From Sanderia malayensis (lineage: Eukaryota > Cnidaria > Scyphozoa > Semaeostomeae > Pelagiidae), in NCBI GenBank assembly GCA_013076295.1, contig RQOL01000628.1, positions 42,770-106,769 on the forward strand: 64,000 bases of DNA, read 5' to 3'. A program made the position numbers and the translations under genes. Positions 29,000 to 43,500 of this stretch are shown piece by piece. How positions within the stretch are numbered: position 1 is the stretch's first letter; each line of letters starts with the position of its first letter. Under the pieces are notes generated by a model. That model saw only the letters and a list, made by a program, of their open reading frames with translations, had not been told where the DNA came from and made no database searches.

Positions 29000-31900
29000 T
29001 TAGTTTCAGCTGTAACAACATGGATTCATGTGCAATTAGTGTGCAGTAATGTTATTATCACTGAAAACAAACAAATGCATTTGTATTTTACTTTGTTTCA
29101 GCTGTAATAACGTGGATTCATGTGCAATTAGTGTGCAGTAATGTTAATATCACTGGAAACAAGCAAATGCATGTGTTTTTACTTAGTTTCGGCTGTAACA
29201 ACGTGGATGCATGTGCAATTAATGTGCAGCAATGTTAATATTCGGCATTTTGTGGGCTGCAACCATGGGCAAACTGCACTTCTGGTTGCTGCCAAATCTC
29301 ACTGCTGATTGTGGGTTTTTCGAATCATTTATGCGCAACCAAAAATGCATTTGTATTTTACTTAGTTTCAGCTGTAATAACGTGGATTCATGTGCAATTA
29401 TTGTGCAGTAATGTTAATATCACTGGAAACAAGCAAATGCATTTGTAATTTACCTAGTTTCAGCTGTAATAACGTGAATTCATGTGCAATTAGTGTGCAG
29501 TAATGTTAATATCACTGAAAACAAGCAAATGCATGTGTAATTTAGTTAGTATCAGCTGTAATAACGTGGATTCATGTGCAATTAGTGTGCATTAATGTTA
29601 ATATCACTGAAAACAGCAAATGCATTTGTAATTTACTTAGTTTCAGCTGTAATTACGTGGATTCATATGCAATTAGTGTGCAGTATTGTTAATATCACTG
29701 CAAAGAAGCAAATGCATTTGTATTTTACATAGTTTCAGCTGTAATAACGTGGATTCATGTGCAATTAGTGTGCAGTAATGTTAATATCACTGAAAACAAG
29801 CAAATGCATGTGTATTTTACTTAGTTTGAGCTGTAATAACGTGGATTCATGTGCAATTAGTGTGCAATAATGTTAATATCACTGAAAACAAGCAAATGCA
29901 TTTGTATTTTACTTAGTTTCAGTTGTAATAACGTGGATTCATGTCCAATTAGTGTGCAGTCATGTTAATATCACTGAAAACAGGCAAATGCATTTGTATT
30001 TTACTTAGTTTCAGCTGTAATAACGTGGATTCATGTCCAATTAGTGTGCAGTAATGTTAATATCACTGAAAATAAGCAAATGCATGTGTAATTTACTTAG
30101 TTTCAGCTGTAATAACGTGGATTCATGTGCAATTAGTGTGCATTAATGTTAATATCACTGAAAACAAGCAAATGCATGTGTAATTTACTGAGTTTCAGCT
30201 GTAATAACGTGGATTCATGTTCAATTAGTGTGGAGTAATGTTAATATCACTGAAAACAAGCAAATGCATGTGCATTTTACTTAGTTTGAGCTGTAATAAC
30301 GTGTATTCATGTGCAATTAGTGTGCAGTAAGGTCAATTTCACTGAAAACAAGCAAATTCAATTGTATTTTAATTAGTTTCAGTTGTAATAACGTGGATTC
30401 ATGTGCAATTAGTCTCCAGTAATGTTAATATCACTGAAAACAAGCAAATGCATGTGTATTTTACTTAGTTTCAGCTGTAATAGCGTGGATTCGTGTGAAA
30501 TTAGTGTGCAGTAATATTAATGTCACTGAAAACAAGCAAATGCATGTGCATTTTACTTAGTTTCAACTGTCATAACGTGGATTCATGTGCAATTAGTGTG
30601 CAGTAATTTTAATGTCATTGAAAACAAGCAAATGCATGTGTAATTTAGTTAGTATCAGCTGTAATAACGTGGATTCATGTGCAATTAGTGTGCAGTATTG
30701 TTAATATCACTGCAAACAAGCAAATGCATTTATATTTTACTTAGTTTCAGCTGTAATAACTTGGATTCATGTGCAATTAGGGTGCAGTAATGTTAATATC
30801 ACTGAAAACAAGCAAATGCATGTGCATTTTACTTAGTTTCAGCTGTAATAACGTGGATTCATGTGCAATTAGTGTGCAGTAATGTTAATATCAATGAAAA
30901 CAAGCAAATGCATTTGTATTTTACTTAGTTTCAGCTGTAATAACGTGGATTCATGTCCAATTAGTGTGCAGTAATGTTAATATCACTGAAAATAAGCAAA
31001 TGCATGTGTAATTTACTTAGTTTCAGCTGTAATAACGTGGATTCATGCGCAATTAGTGCGCATTAATGTTAATTTCACTGAAAACAAGCAAATGCATGTG
31101 TAATTTACTTAGTTTCAGCTGTAATAACGTGGATTCATATGCAATTGGTGTGCAGTAATGTTAATATCACTGAAAACAAGCAAATGCATTTGTATTTTAC
31201 TTAGTTTCAGCTGTAATAACGTGGATTTATGTCCAATTAGTGTGCAGTAATGTTAATATCACTGAAAATAAGCAAATGAATGTGTAATTTACTTAGTTTC
31301 AGCTGTAATAACGTGGATTCATGTGCACTTAGTGTGCAGTAATGTTAATATTCGGCATTTTGTGGGCTGCAACCATGGGCAAACTGCACTTCTGGTTGCT
31401 GCCAAATCTCACTGCTGATTGTGGGTTTTTCGAATCATTTATGCGCAACCAAAAATGCATTTGTATTTTACTTAGTTTCAGCTGTAATAACGTGGATTCA
31501 TGTGCAATTATTGTGCAGTAATGTTAATATCACTGAAAACACGCAAATGTATGTGTAGTTTACTTAGTTTCAGCTGTAATAACGTGGATTCATGTGCAAT
31601 TAGTGTGCAGTAATGTTAATATCATTGAAAACAAGCAAATGCATGTGTAATTTAGTTAGTATCAGCTGTAATAACGTGGATTCATGTGCAATTAGTGTGC
31701 ATTAATGTTAATATCACTGAAAACAAGCAAATGCATGTGTAATTTACTTCGTTTCAGCTGTAATAACGTGGATTCATATGCAATTTGTGTGCAGTAATGT
31801 TAATATCACTGAAAACAAGCAAATGCATTTGTATTTTACTTAGTTTCAGCTGTAATAACGTGGATTCATGTCCAATTAGTGTGCAGTAATGTTAATATCA

Positions 31901-32250
31901 CTGAAAATAAGCAAATGCATGTGTAATTTACTTAGTTTCAGCTGTAATAACGTGGATTCTTGTGCAATTAGTGTGCATTAATGTTAATATCACTGAAAAC
32001 AAGCAAATGCATGTGTAATTTACTGGGTTTCAGCTGTAATAACGTGGATTCATGTTCAATTAGTGTGGAGTAATGTTAATATCACTGAAAACAAGCAAAT
32101 GCATGTGCATTTTACTTAGTTTGAGCTGTAATAACGTGTATTCATGTGCAATTAGTGTGCAGTAAGGTCAATTTCACTGAAAACAAGCAAATTCAATTGT
32201 ATTTTAATTAGTTTCAGCTGTAATAACGTGGATTCATATGCAATTGGTGT
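29000..32250 (+). repeat. HOR block duplicated at about 34,136-37,386
   Basis: Cassettes at 29,242 and 31,352 recur at 34,377 and 36,488, and GTAAGGTC markers at 30,327 and 32,162 recur at 35,463 and 37,298. All offsets are 5,135-5,136 bp. This block also overlaps the second copy of the 20-24 kb block, so at least three generations of overlapping duplication are recorded in the 20-37 kb stretch. Confidence 0.85.
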
Positions 32251-35200
32251 GCAGTAATGTTAATATCACTGAAAACAAGCTAATGCATGTGTTTTTTACT
32301 TAGTTTCGGCTGTAACAACGTGGATGCATGTGCAATTAGTGTGCAGTAATGTTAATATTCGGCATTTTCTGGGCTGCAACCATGGGCAAACTGCACTTCT
32401 GGTTGCTGCCAAATCTCACTGCTGATTGTGGGTTTTTCGAATCATTTATGCGCAACCAAAAATGCATTTGTGTTTTACTTAGTTTCAGCTGTAATAACGT
32501 GGATTCATGTGCAATTATTGTGCAGTAGTGTTAATATCACTGAAAACAAGCAAATGCATGTGTTTTTTACTTAGTTTCAGCTGTAATAACGTGGATTCAT
32601 GTGCAATTAGTGTGCATTAATGTTAATATCACTGAAAACAAGCAAATGCATTTGTATTTTACTTAGTTTCAGTTGTAATAACGTGGATTCATGTGCAATT
32701 AGGGTGCAGTAATGTTAATATCACTGAAAACAAGCAAATGCATGTGCATTTTACTTAGTTTCAGCTGTAATAACGTGGATTCATGTGCAATTAGTGTGCA
32801 GTATTGTTAATATCACTGAAAACAAGCAAATGCAAGTGTAATTTACTTAGTTTCAGCTGTAATAACGTGGATTCATATGCAATTGGTGTGCAGTAATGTT
32901 AATATCAATGAAGACAAGCAAATGCATTTGTATTTTACTTAGTTTCAGCTATCATAACGTGGATTCATGTCCAATTAGTGTGCAGTAATGTTAATATCAC
33001 TGAAAATAAGCAAATGCATGTGTAATTTACTTAGTTTCAGCTGTAATAACGTGGATTCATGTGCAATTAGTGTGCAGTATTGTTAATATCAATGAAAACA
33101 AGCAAATGCATTTGTATTTTACTTAGTTTCAGCTGTAATAACGTAGATTCATGTCCAATTACCGTGCAGTAATGTTAATATCACTGAAAATAAGCAAATG
33201 CATGTGTAATTTACTTAGTTTCAGCTGTAATAACGTGGATTCATATGCAATTGGTGTGCAGTAATGTTAATATCACTGAAACATGCAAATGCATTTGTAT
33301 TTTACTAAGTTTCAGCTGTAATAACGTGGATTCATGTGCAATTAGTGTGCAGTAATGTTAATATCACGGAAAATAAGCAAATGAATGTGTAATTTACTTA
33401 GTTTCAGCTGTAATAACGTGGATTCATGTGCAATTAGTGTGCAGTAATGTTAATATCATTGAAAACAAGCAAATGCATGTGTAATTTACTTAGTTTCAGC
33501 TGTAGTAACGTGGATTCATGTGCAATTAGTGTGCATTAATGTTAATTTCACTGAAAACAAGCAAATGCATGTGTAATTTACTTCGTTTCAGCTGTGATAA
33601 CGTGGATTCATATGCAATTTGTGTGCAGTAATGTTAATATCACTGAAAACAAGCAAATGCATTTGTATTTTACTTAGTTTCAGCTGTAATAACGTGGATT
33701 CATGTGCAATTAGTCTCCAGTAATGTTAATATCACTGAAAACAAACAAATGCATGTGTATTTTACTTAGTTTCAGCTGTAATAACGTGGATTCGTGTGAA
33801 ATTAGTGTGCAGTAATATTAATATCACTGAAAACAAGCAAATGCATGTGCATTTTACTTAGTTTCAACTGTCATAACGTGGATTCATGTGCTATTAGTGT
33901 GCAGTAATGTTAATATCACAGAAACCAAGCAAATTCATTTGTATTTTACTTAGTTTTAGCTGTAACAACGTGGATTCATGTGCAATTAGTATGCAGTAAT
34001 GTTAATATCACTGAACACAAGCAAATGCATGTGTAATTTTCTTAGTTTCAGCTGTAATAACGTGGATTCATGTGCAATTTGGGTGCAGTAATGTTAATAT
34101 CACTGAAAACAAGCAAATGCATGTGCATTTTAATTAGTTTCAGCTGTAACAACATGGATTCATGTGCAATTAGTGTGCAGTAATGTTATTATCACTGAAA
34201 ACAAACAAATGCATTTGTATTTTACTTTGTTTCAGCTGTAATAACGTGGATTCATGTGCAACTAGTGTGCAGTAATGTTAATATCACTGGAAACAAGCTA
34301 ATGCATGTGTTTTTTACTTAGTTTCGGCTGTAACAACGTGGATGCATGTGCAATTAATGTGCAGCAATGTTAATATTCGGCATTTTGTGGGCTGCAACCA
34401 TGGGCAAACTGCACTTCTGGTTGCTGCCAAATCTCACTGCTGATTGTGGGTTTTTCGAATCATTTATGCGCAACCAAAAATGCATTTGTATTTTACTTAG
34501 TTTCAGCTGTAATAACGTGGATTCATGTGCAATTATTGTGCAGTAATGTTAATATCACTGAAAACAAGCAAATGTATGTGTAATTTACTTAGTTTCAGCT
34601 GTAATAACGTGAATTCATGTGCAATTAGTGTGCAGTAATGTTAATATCATTGAAAACAAGCAAATGCATGTGTAATTTAGTTAGTATCAGCTGTAATAAC
34701 GTGGATTCATGTGCAATTAGTGTGCATTAATGTTAATATCACTGAAAACAAGCAAATGCATTTGTAATTTACTTAGTTTCAGCTGTAATTACGTGGATTC
34801 ATATGCAATTAGTGTGCAGTATTGTTAATATCACTGCAAAGAAGCAAATGCATTTGTATTTTACATAGTTTCAGCTGTAATAACGTGGATTCATGTGCAA
34901 TTAGTGTGCAGTAATGTTAATATCACTGAAAACAAGCAAATGCATGTGTATTTTACTTAGTTTGAGCTGTAATAACGTGGATTCATGTGCAATTAGTGTG
35001 CAATAATGTTAATATCACTGAAAACAAGCAAATGCATTTGTATTTTACTTAGTTTCAGTTGTAATAACGTGGATTCATGTCCAATTAGTGTGCAGTCATG
35101 TTAATATCACTGAAAACAAGCAAATGCATTTGTATTTTACTTAGTTTCAGCTGTAATAACGTGGATTCATGTCCAATTAGTGTGCAGTGATGTTAATATC

Positions 35201-37299
35201 ACTGAAAATAAGCAAATGCATGTGTAATTTACTTAGTTTCAGCTGTAATAACGTGGATTCATGTGCAATTAGTGTGCATTAATGTTAATATCACTGAAAA
35301 CAAGCAAATGCATGTGTAATTTACTGAGTTTCAGCTGTAATAACGTGGATTCATGTTCAATTAGTGTGGAGTAATGTTAATATCACTGAAAACAAGCAAA
35401 TGCATGTGCATTTTACTTAGTTTGAGCTGTAATAACGTGTATTCATGTGCAATTAGTGTGCAGTAAGGTCAATTTCACTGAAAACAAGCAAATTCAATTG
35501 TATTTTAATTAGTTTCAGTTGTAATAACGTGGATTCATGTGCAATTAGTCTCCAGTAATGTTAATATCACTGAAAACAAGCAAATGCATGTGTATTTTAC
35601 TTAGTTTCAGCTGTAATAGCGTGGATTCGTGTGAAATTAGTGTGCAGTAATATTAATGTCACTGAAAACAAGCAAATGCATGTGCATTTTACTTAGTTTC
35701 AACTGTCATAACGTGGATTCATGTGCAATTAGTGTGCAGTAATTTTAATGTCATTGAAAACAAGCAAATGCATGTGTAATTTAGTTAGTATCAGCTGTAA
35801 TAACGTGGATTCATGTGCAATTAGTGTGCAGTATTGTTAATATCACTGCAAACAAGCAAATGCATTTATATTTTACTTAGTTTCAGCTGTAATAACTTGG
35901 ATTCATGTGCAATTAGGGTGCAGTAATGTTAATATCACTGAAAACAAGCAAATGCATGTGCATTTTACTTAGTTTCAGCTGTAATAACGTGGATTCATGT
36001 GCAATTAGTGTGCAGTAATGTTAATATCAATGAAAACAAGCAAATGCATTTGTATTTTACTTAGTTTCAGCTGTAATAACGTGGATTCATGTCCAATTAG
36101 TGTGCAGTAATGTTAATATCACTGAAAATAAGCAAATGCATGTGTAATTTACTTAGTTTCAGCTGTAATAACGTGGATTCATGCGCAATTAGTGCGCATT
36201 AATGTTAATTTCACTGAAAACAAGCAAATGCATGTGTAATTTACTTAGTTTCAGCTGTAATAACGTGGATTCATATGCAATTGGTGTGCAGTAATGTTAA
36301 TATCACTGAAAACAAGCAAATGCATTTGTATTTTACTTAGTTTCAGCTGTAATAACGTGGATTTATGTCCAATTAGTGTGCAGTAATGTTAATATCACTG
36401 AAAATAAGCAAATGAATGTGTAATTTACTTAGTTTCAGCTGTAATAACGTGGATTAATGTGCACTTAGTGTGCAGTAATGTTAATATTCGGCATTTTGTG
36501 GGCTGCAACCATGGGCAAACTGCACTTCTGGTTGCTGCCAAATCTCACTGCTGATTGTGGGTTTTTCGAATCATTTATGCGCAACCAAAAATGCATTTGT
36601 ATTTTACTTAGTTTCAGCTGTAATAACGTGGATTCATGTGCAATTATTGTGCAGTAATGTTAATATCACTGAAAACACGCAAATGTATGTGTAGTTTACT
36701 TAGTTTCAGCTGTAATAACGTGGATTCATGTGCAATTAGTGTGCAGTAATGTTAATATCATTGAAAACAAGCAAATGCATGTGTAATTTAGTTAGTATCA
36801 GCTGTAATAACGTGGATTCATGTGCAATTAGTGTGCATTAATGTTAATATCACTGAAAACAAGCAAATGCATGTGTAATTTACTTCGTTTCAGCTGTAAT
36901 AACGTGGATTCATATGCAATTTGTGTGCAGTAATGTTAATATCACTGAAAACAAGCAAATGCATTTGTATTTTACTTAGTTTCAGCTGTAATAACGTGGA
37001 TTCATGTCCAATTAGTGTGCAGTAATGTTAATATCACTGAAAATAAGCAAATGCATGTGTAATTTACTTAGTTTCAGCTGTAATAACGTGGATTCTTGTG
37101 CAATTAGTGTGCATTAATGTTAATATCACTGAAAACAAGCAAATGCATGTGTAATTTACTGGGTTTCAGCTGTAATAACGTGGATTCATGTTCAATTAGT
37201 GTGGAGTAATGTTAATATCACTGAAAACAAGCAAATGCATGTGCATTTTACTTAGTTTGAGCTGTAATAACGTGTATTCATGTGCAATTAGTGTGCAGT

Positions 37300-40200
37300 A
37301 AGGTCAATTTCACTGAAAACAAGCAAATTCAATTGTATTTTAATTAGTTTCAGTTGTAATAACGTGGATTCATGTGCAATTAGTCTCCAGTAATGTTAAT
37401 ATCACTGAAAACAAGCAAATGCATGTGTATTTTACTTAGTTTCAGCTGTAATAGCGTGGATTCGTGTGAAATTAGTGTGCAGTAATATTAATGTCACTGA
37501 AAACAAGCAAATGCATGTGCATTTTACTTAGTTTCAACTGTCATAACGTGGATTCATGTGCAATTAGTGTGCAGTAATTTTAATGTCATTAAAAACAAGC
37601 AAATGCATGTGTAATTTAGTTAGTATCAGCTGTAATAACGTGGATTCATGTGCAATTAGTGTGCAGTATTGTTAATATCACTGCAAACAAGCAAATGCAT
37701 TTGTATTTTACTTAGTTTCAGCTGTAATAACTTGGATTCATGTGCAATTAGGGTGCAGTAATGTTAATATCACTGAAAACAAGCAAATGCCTGTGCATTT
37801 TACTTAGTTTCAGCTGTAATAACCTGGATTCATGTGCAATTAGTGTGCAGTAATGTTAATATCAATGAAAACAAGCAAATGCATTTGTATTTTACTTAGT
37901 TTCACCTGTAATAACGTGGATTCATGTCCAATTAGTGTGCAGTAATGTTAATATCACTGAAAATAAGCAAAGGCATGTGTAATTTACTTAGTTTCAGCTG
38001 TAATAACGTGGATTCATGCGCAATTAGTGTGCATTAATGTTAATTTCACTGAAAACAAGCAAATGCATGTGTAATTTACTTAGTTTCAGCTGTAATAACG
38101 TGGATTCATATGCCAATTGGTGTACAGTAATGTTAATATCACTGAAAACAAGCAAATGCATGTGTAAATTACTGGGTTTCAGCTGTAATAACGTGGATTC
38201 ATGTTCAATTAGTGTGGAGTAATGTTAATATCACTGAAAACAAGCAAATGCATGTGCATTTTACTTAGTTTGAGCTGTAATAACGTGTATTCATGTGCAA
38301 TTAGTGTGCAGTAAGGTCAATTTCACTGAAAACAAGCAAATTCAATTGTATTTTAATTAGTTTCAGTTGTAATAACGTGGATTCATGTGCAATTAGTCTC
38401 CAGTAATGTTAATATCACTGAAAACAAGCAAATGCATGTGTATTTTACTTAGTTTCAGCTGTAATAGCGTGGATTCGTGTGAAATTAGTGTGCAGTAATA
38501 TTAATGTCACTGAAAACAAGCAAATGCATGTGCATTTTACTTAGTTTCAACTGTCATAACGTGGATTCATGTGCAATTAGTGTGCAGTAATTTTAATGTC
38601 ATTGAAAACAAGCAAATGCATGTGTAATTTAGTTAGTATCAGCTGTAATAACGTGGATTCATGTGCAATTAGTGTGCAGTATTGTTAATATCACTGCAAA
38701 CAAGCAAATGCATTTGTATTTTACTTAGTTTCAGCTGTAATAACTTGGATTCATGTGCAATTAGGGTGCAGTAATGTTAATATCACTGAAAACAAGCAAA
38801 TGCATGTGCATTTTACTTAGTTTCAGCTGTAATAACGTGGATTCATGTGCAATTAGTGTGCAGTAATGTTAATATCAATGAAAACAAGCAAATGCATTTG
38901 TATTTTACTTAGTTTCAGCTGTAATAACGTGGATTCATGTCCAATTAGTGTGCAGTAATGTTAATATCACTGAAAATAAGCAAATGCATGTGTAATTTAC
39001 TTAGTTTCAGCTGTAATAACGTGGATTCATGCGCAATTAGTGCGCATTAATGTTAATTTCACTGAAAACAAGCAAATGCATGTGTAATTTACTTAGTTTC
39101 CGTTGTAATAACGTGGATTCATATGCAATTGGTGTGCAGTAATGTTAATATCACTGAAAACAAGCAAATGCAAGTGTAATTTACTTAGTTCCAGCTGTAA
39201 TAACGTGGATTCATATGCAATTGGTGTGCAGTAATGTTAATATCAATGAAAACAAGCAAATGCATTTGTATTTTACTTAGTTTCAGCTGTAATAACGTGG
39301 ATTCATGTGCAATTATTGTGCAGTAATGTTAATATCACTGAAAACAAGCAAATGTATGTGTAATTTACTCAGTTTCAGCTGTAATAACGTGGATTCATGT
39401 GCAATTAGTGTGCAGTAATGTTAATATCATTGAAAACAAGCAAATGCATGTGTAATTTAGTTAGTATCAGCTGTAATAACGTGGATTCATGTGCAATTAG
39501 TGTGCATTAATGTTAATATCACTGAAAACAAGCAAATGCATGTGTAATTTACTTCGTTTCAGCTGTAATAACGTGGATTCATATGCAATTTGTGTGCAGT
39601 AATATTAATGTCACTGAAAACAAGCAAATGCATGTGCATTTTACTTAGTTTCAACTGTCATAACGTGGATTCATGTGCAATTAGTGTGCAGTAATTTTAA
39701 TGTCACTGAAAACAAGCAAATTCAATTGTATTTTAATTAGTTTCAGTTGTAATAACGTGGATTCATGTGCAATTAGTCTCCAGTAATGTTAATATCACTG
39801 AAAACAAGCAAATGCATGTGTATTTTACTTAGTTTCAGCTGTAATAGCGTGGATTCGTGTGAAATTAGTGTGCAGTAATATTAATGTCACTGAAAACAAG
39901 CAAATGCATGTGCATTTTACTTAGTTTCAACTGTCATAACGTGGATTCATGTGCAATTAGTGTGCAGTAATTTTAATGTCATTGAAAACAAGCAAATGCA
40001 TGTGTAATTTAGTTAGTATCAGCTGTAATAACGTGGATTCATGTGCAATTAGTGTGCAGTATTGTAAATCTCACTGCAAACAAGCAAATGCATTTGTATT
40101 TTACTTAGTTTCAGCTGTAATAACTTGGATTCATGTGCAATTAGGGTGCAGTAATGTTAATATCACTGAAAACAAGCAAATGCCTGTGCATTTTACTTAG

Positions 40201-40560
40201 TTTCAGCTGTAATAACGTGGATTCATGTGCAATTAGTGTGCAGTAATGTTAATATCAATGAAAACAAGCAAATGCATTTTTATTTTACTTAGTTTCAGCT
40301 GTAATAACGTGGATTCATGTCCAATTAGTGTGCAGTAATGTTAATATCACTGAAAATAAGCAAAGGCATGTGTAATTTACTTAGTTTCAGCTGTAATAAC
40401 GTGGATTCATGCGCAATTAGTGTGCATTAATGTTAATTTCACTGAAAACAAGCAAATGCATGTGTAATTTACTTAGTTTCAGCTGTAATAACGTGGATTC
40501 ATATGCCAATTGGTGTACAGTAATGTTAATATCACTGAAAACAAGCAAATGCATTTGTAT
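37300..40560 (+). repeat. Overlapping 1,013-, 1,380- and 2,393-bp repeats
   Basis: The TTCAATTGTATTTTAATTAG monomer occurs at 37,328, 38,341 and 39,721, spacings of 1,013 (11 monomers) and 1,380 bp (15 monomers). The first and third copies share private variants absent from the second: TGCCTGTGCATTTT (37,791 and 40,183), AAAGGCATG, and TATGCCAATTGGTGTACAG. They are therefore closest relatives although not adjacent, which implies that the middle copy came in later or that the pair was exchanged. Confidence 0.75.
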
Positions 40561-43500
40561 TTTACTTAGTTTCAGCTGTAATAACGTGGATTCATGTCCA
40601 ATTAGTGTGCAGTAATGTTAATATCACTGAAAATAAGCAAATGAATGTGTAATTTACTTAGTTTCAGCTGTAATAACGTGGATTCGAGTGCAATTAGTGT
40701 GCAGTAATGTTAATATTCGGCATTTTGTGGGCTGCAACCATGGGCAAACTGCACTTCTGGTTGCTGCCAAATCTCACTGCTGATTGTGGGTTTTTCGAAT
40801 CATTTATGCGCAACCAAAAATGCATTTGTATTTTACTTAGTTTCAGCTGTAATAACGTGGATTCATGTGCAATTGTTGTGCAGTAATGTTAATATCACTG
40901 AAAACAAGCAAATGTATGTGTAATTTACTTAGTTTCAGCTGTAATAACGTGGATTCATGTGCATTTAGTGTGCAGTAATGTTAATATCATTGAAAACAAG
41001 CAAATGCATGTGTAATTTAGTTAGTATCAGCTGTAATAACGTGGATTCATGTGCAATTAGTGTGCATTAATGTTAATATCACTGAAAACAAGCAAATGCA
41101 TGTGTAATTTACTTCGTTTCAGCTGTAATAACGTGGATTCATATGCAATTTGTGTGCAGTAATGTTAATATCACTGAAAACAAGCAAAAGCATTTGTATT
41201 TTACTTAGTTTCAGCTGTAATAACATGGATTCATGTGCAATTAGTCTCCAGTAATGTTAATATCACTGAAAACAAGCAAATGCATGTGTATTTTACTTAG
41301 TTTCAGCTGTAATAACGTGGATTCGTGTGAAATTAGTGTGCAGTAATATTAATATCGCTGAAAACAAGCAAATGCATGTGCATTTTACTTAGTTTCAACT
41401 GTCATAACATGGATTCATGTGCTATTAGTGTGCAGTAATGTTAATATTACAAAAACCAAGCAAATTCATTTGTATTTTACTTAGTTTTAACTGTAACAAC
41501 GTGGATTCATGTGCAATTAGTATGCAGTAATGTTAATATCACTGAAAACAAGCAAATGCATGTGTAATTTAATTAGTTTCAGCTGTAACAACATGGATTC
41601 ATGTGCAATTACTGTGCAGTAATGTTATTATCACTGAAAACAAACAAATGCATTTGTATTTTACTTTGTTTCAGCTGTAATAACGTGGATTCATGTGCAA
41701 TTAGTGTGCAGTAATGTTAATATCACTGGAAACAAGCTAATGCATGTGTTTTTTACTTAGTTTCGGCTGTAACAACGTGGATGCATGTGCAATTAATGTG
41801 CAGTAATGTTAATATTCGGCATTTTGTGGGCTGCAACCATGGGCAAACTGCACTTCTGGTTGCTGCCAAATCTCACTGCTGATTGTGGGTTTTTCGAATC
41901 ATTTATGCGCAACCAAAAATGCATTTGTATTTTACTTAGTTTCAGCTGTAATAACGTGGATTCATGTGCAATTATTGTGCAGTAATGTTAATATCACTGA
42001 AAACAAGCAAATGTATGTGGAATTTACTTAGTTTCAGCTGTAATAACGTGGATTCATGTGCAATTAGTGTACAGTAATGTTAATATCATTGAAAACAAGC
42101 AAATGCATGTGTAATTTAGGTAGTATCAGCTGTAATAACGTGGATTCATGTGCAATTAGTGTGCATTAATGTTAATATCACTGAAAACAAGCAAATGCAT
42201 GTGTAATTTACTTAGTTTCAGCTGTAATAACGTGGATTCATATGCAATTAGTGTGCAGTATTGTTAATATCACTGCAAAGAAGCAAATGCATTTGTATTT
42301 TACATAGTTTTAGCTGTAATAACGTGGATTCATGTGCAATTAGTGTGCAGTAATGTTAATATCACTGAAAACAAGCAAATGAATGTGTATTTTACTTAGT
42401 TTGAGCTGTAATAACGTGGATTCATGTGCAATTAGTGTGCAATAATGTTAATATCACTGAAAACAAGCAAATGCATTTGTATTTTACTTAGTTTCAGTTG
42501 TAATAACGTGGATTCATGTGCAATTAGGGTGCAGTAATGTTAATATCACTGAAAACAAGCAAATGCATGTGCATTTTACTTAGTTACAGCTGTAATAACG
42601 TGGATTCATGTGCAATTAGTGTGCAGTAATGTTAATATCACTGAAAACAAGCAAATGCATGTGTAATTTACTGGGTTTCAGCTGTAATAACGTGGATTCA
42701 TGTTCAATTAGTGTGGAGTAATGTTAATATCACTGAAAACAAGCAAATGCATGTGCATTTTACTTAGTTTGAGCTGTAATAAAGTGTATTCATGTGCAAA
42801 TAGTGTGCAGTAAGGTCAATTTCACTGAAAACAAGCAAATTCAATTGTATTTTAATTAGTTTCAGTTGTAATAACGTGGATTCATGTGCAATTAGTCTCC
42901 AGTAATGTTAATATCACTGAAAACAAGCAAATGCATGTGTATTTTACTTAGTTTCAGCTGTAATAACGTGGATTCGTGTGAAATTAGTGTGCAGTAATAT
43001 TAAAATCACTGAAAACAAGCAAATGCATGTGCATTTTACTTAGTTTCAACTGTCATAACGTGGATTCATGTGCAATTAGTGTGCAGTAATTTTAATGTCA
43101 TTGAAAACAAGCAAATGCATGTGTAATTTAGTTAGTATCAGCTGTAATAACGTGGATTCTCGTGCAATTAGTGTGCAGTATTGTTAATATCACTGCAAAC
43201 AAGCAAATGCATTTGTATTTTACTTAGTTTCAGCTGTAATAACTTGGATTCATGTGCAATTAGGGTGCAGTAATGTTAATATCACTGAAAACAAGCAAAT
43301 GCATGTGCATTTTACTTAGTTTCAGCTGTAATAACGTGGATTCATGTGCAATTAGTGTGCAGTAATGTTAATATCACTGAAAACAAGCAAATGCAAGTGT
43401 AATTTACTTAGTTTCAGCTGTAATAACGTGGATTCATATGCAATTGGTGTGCAGTAATGTTAATATCAATGAAAACAAGCAAATGCATTTGTATTTTACT

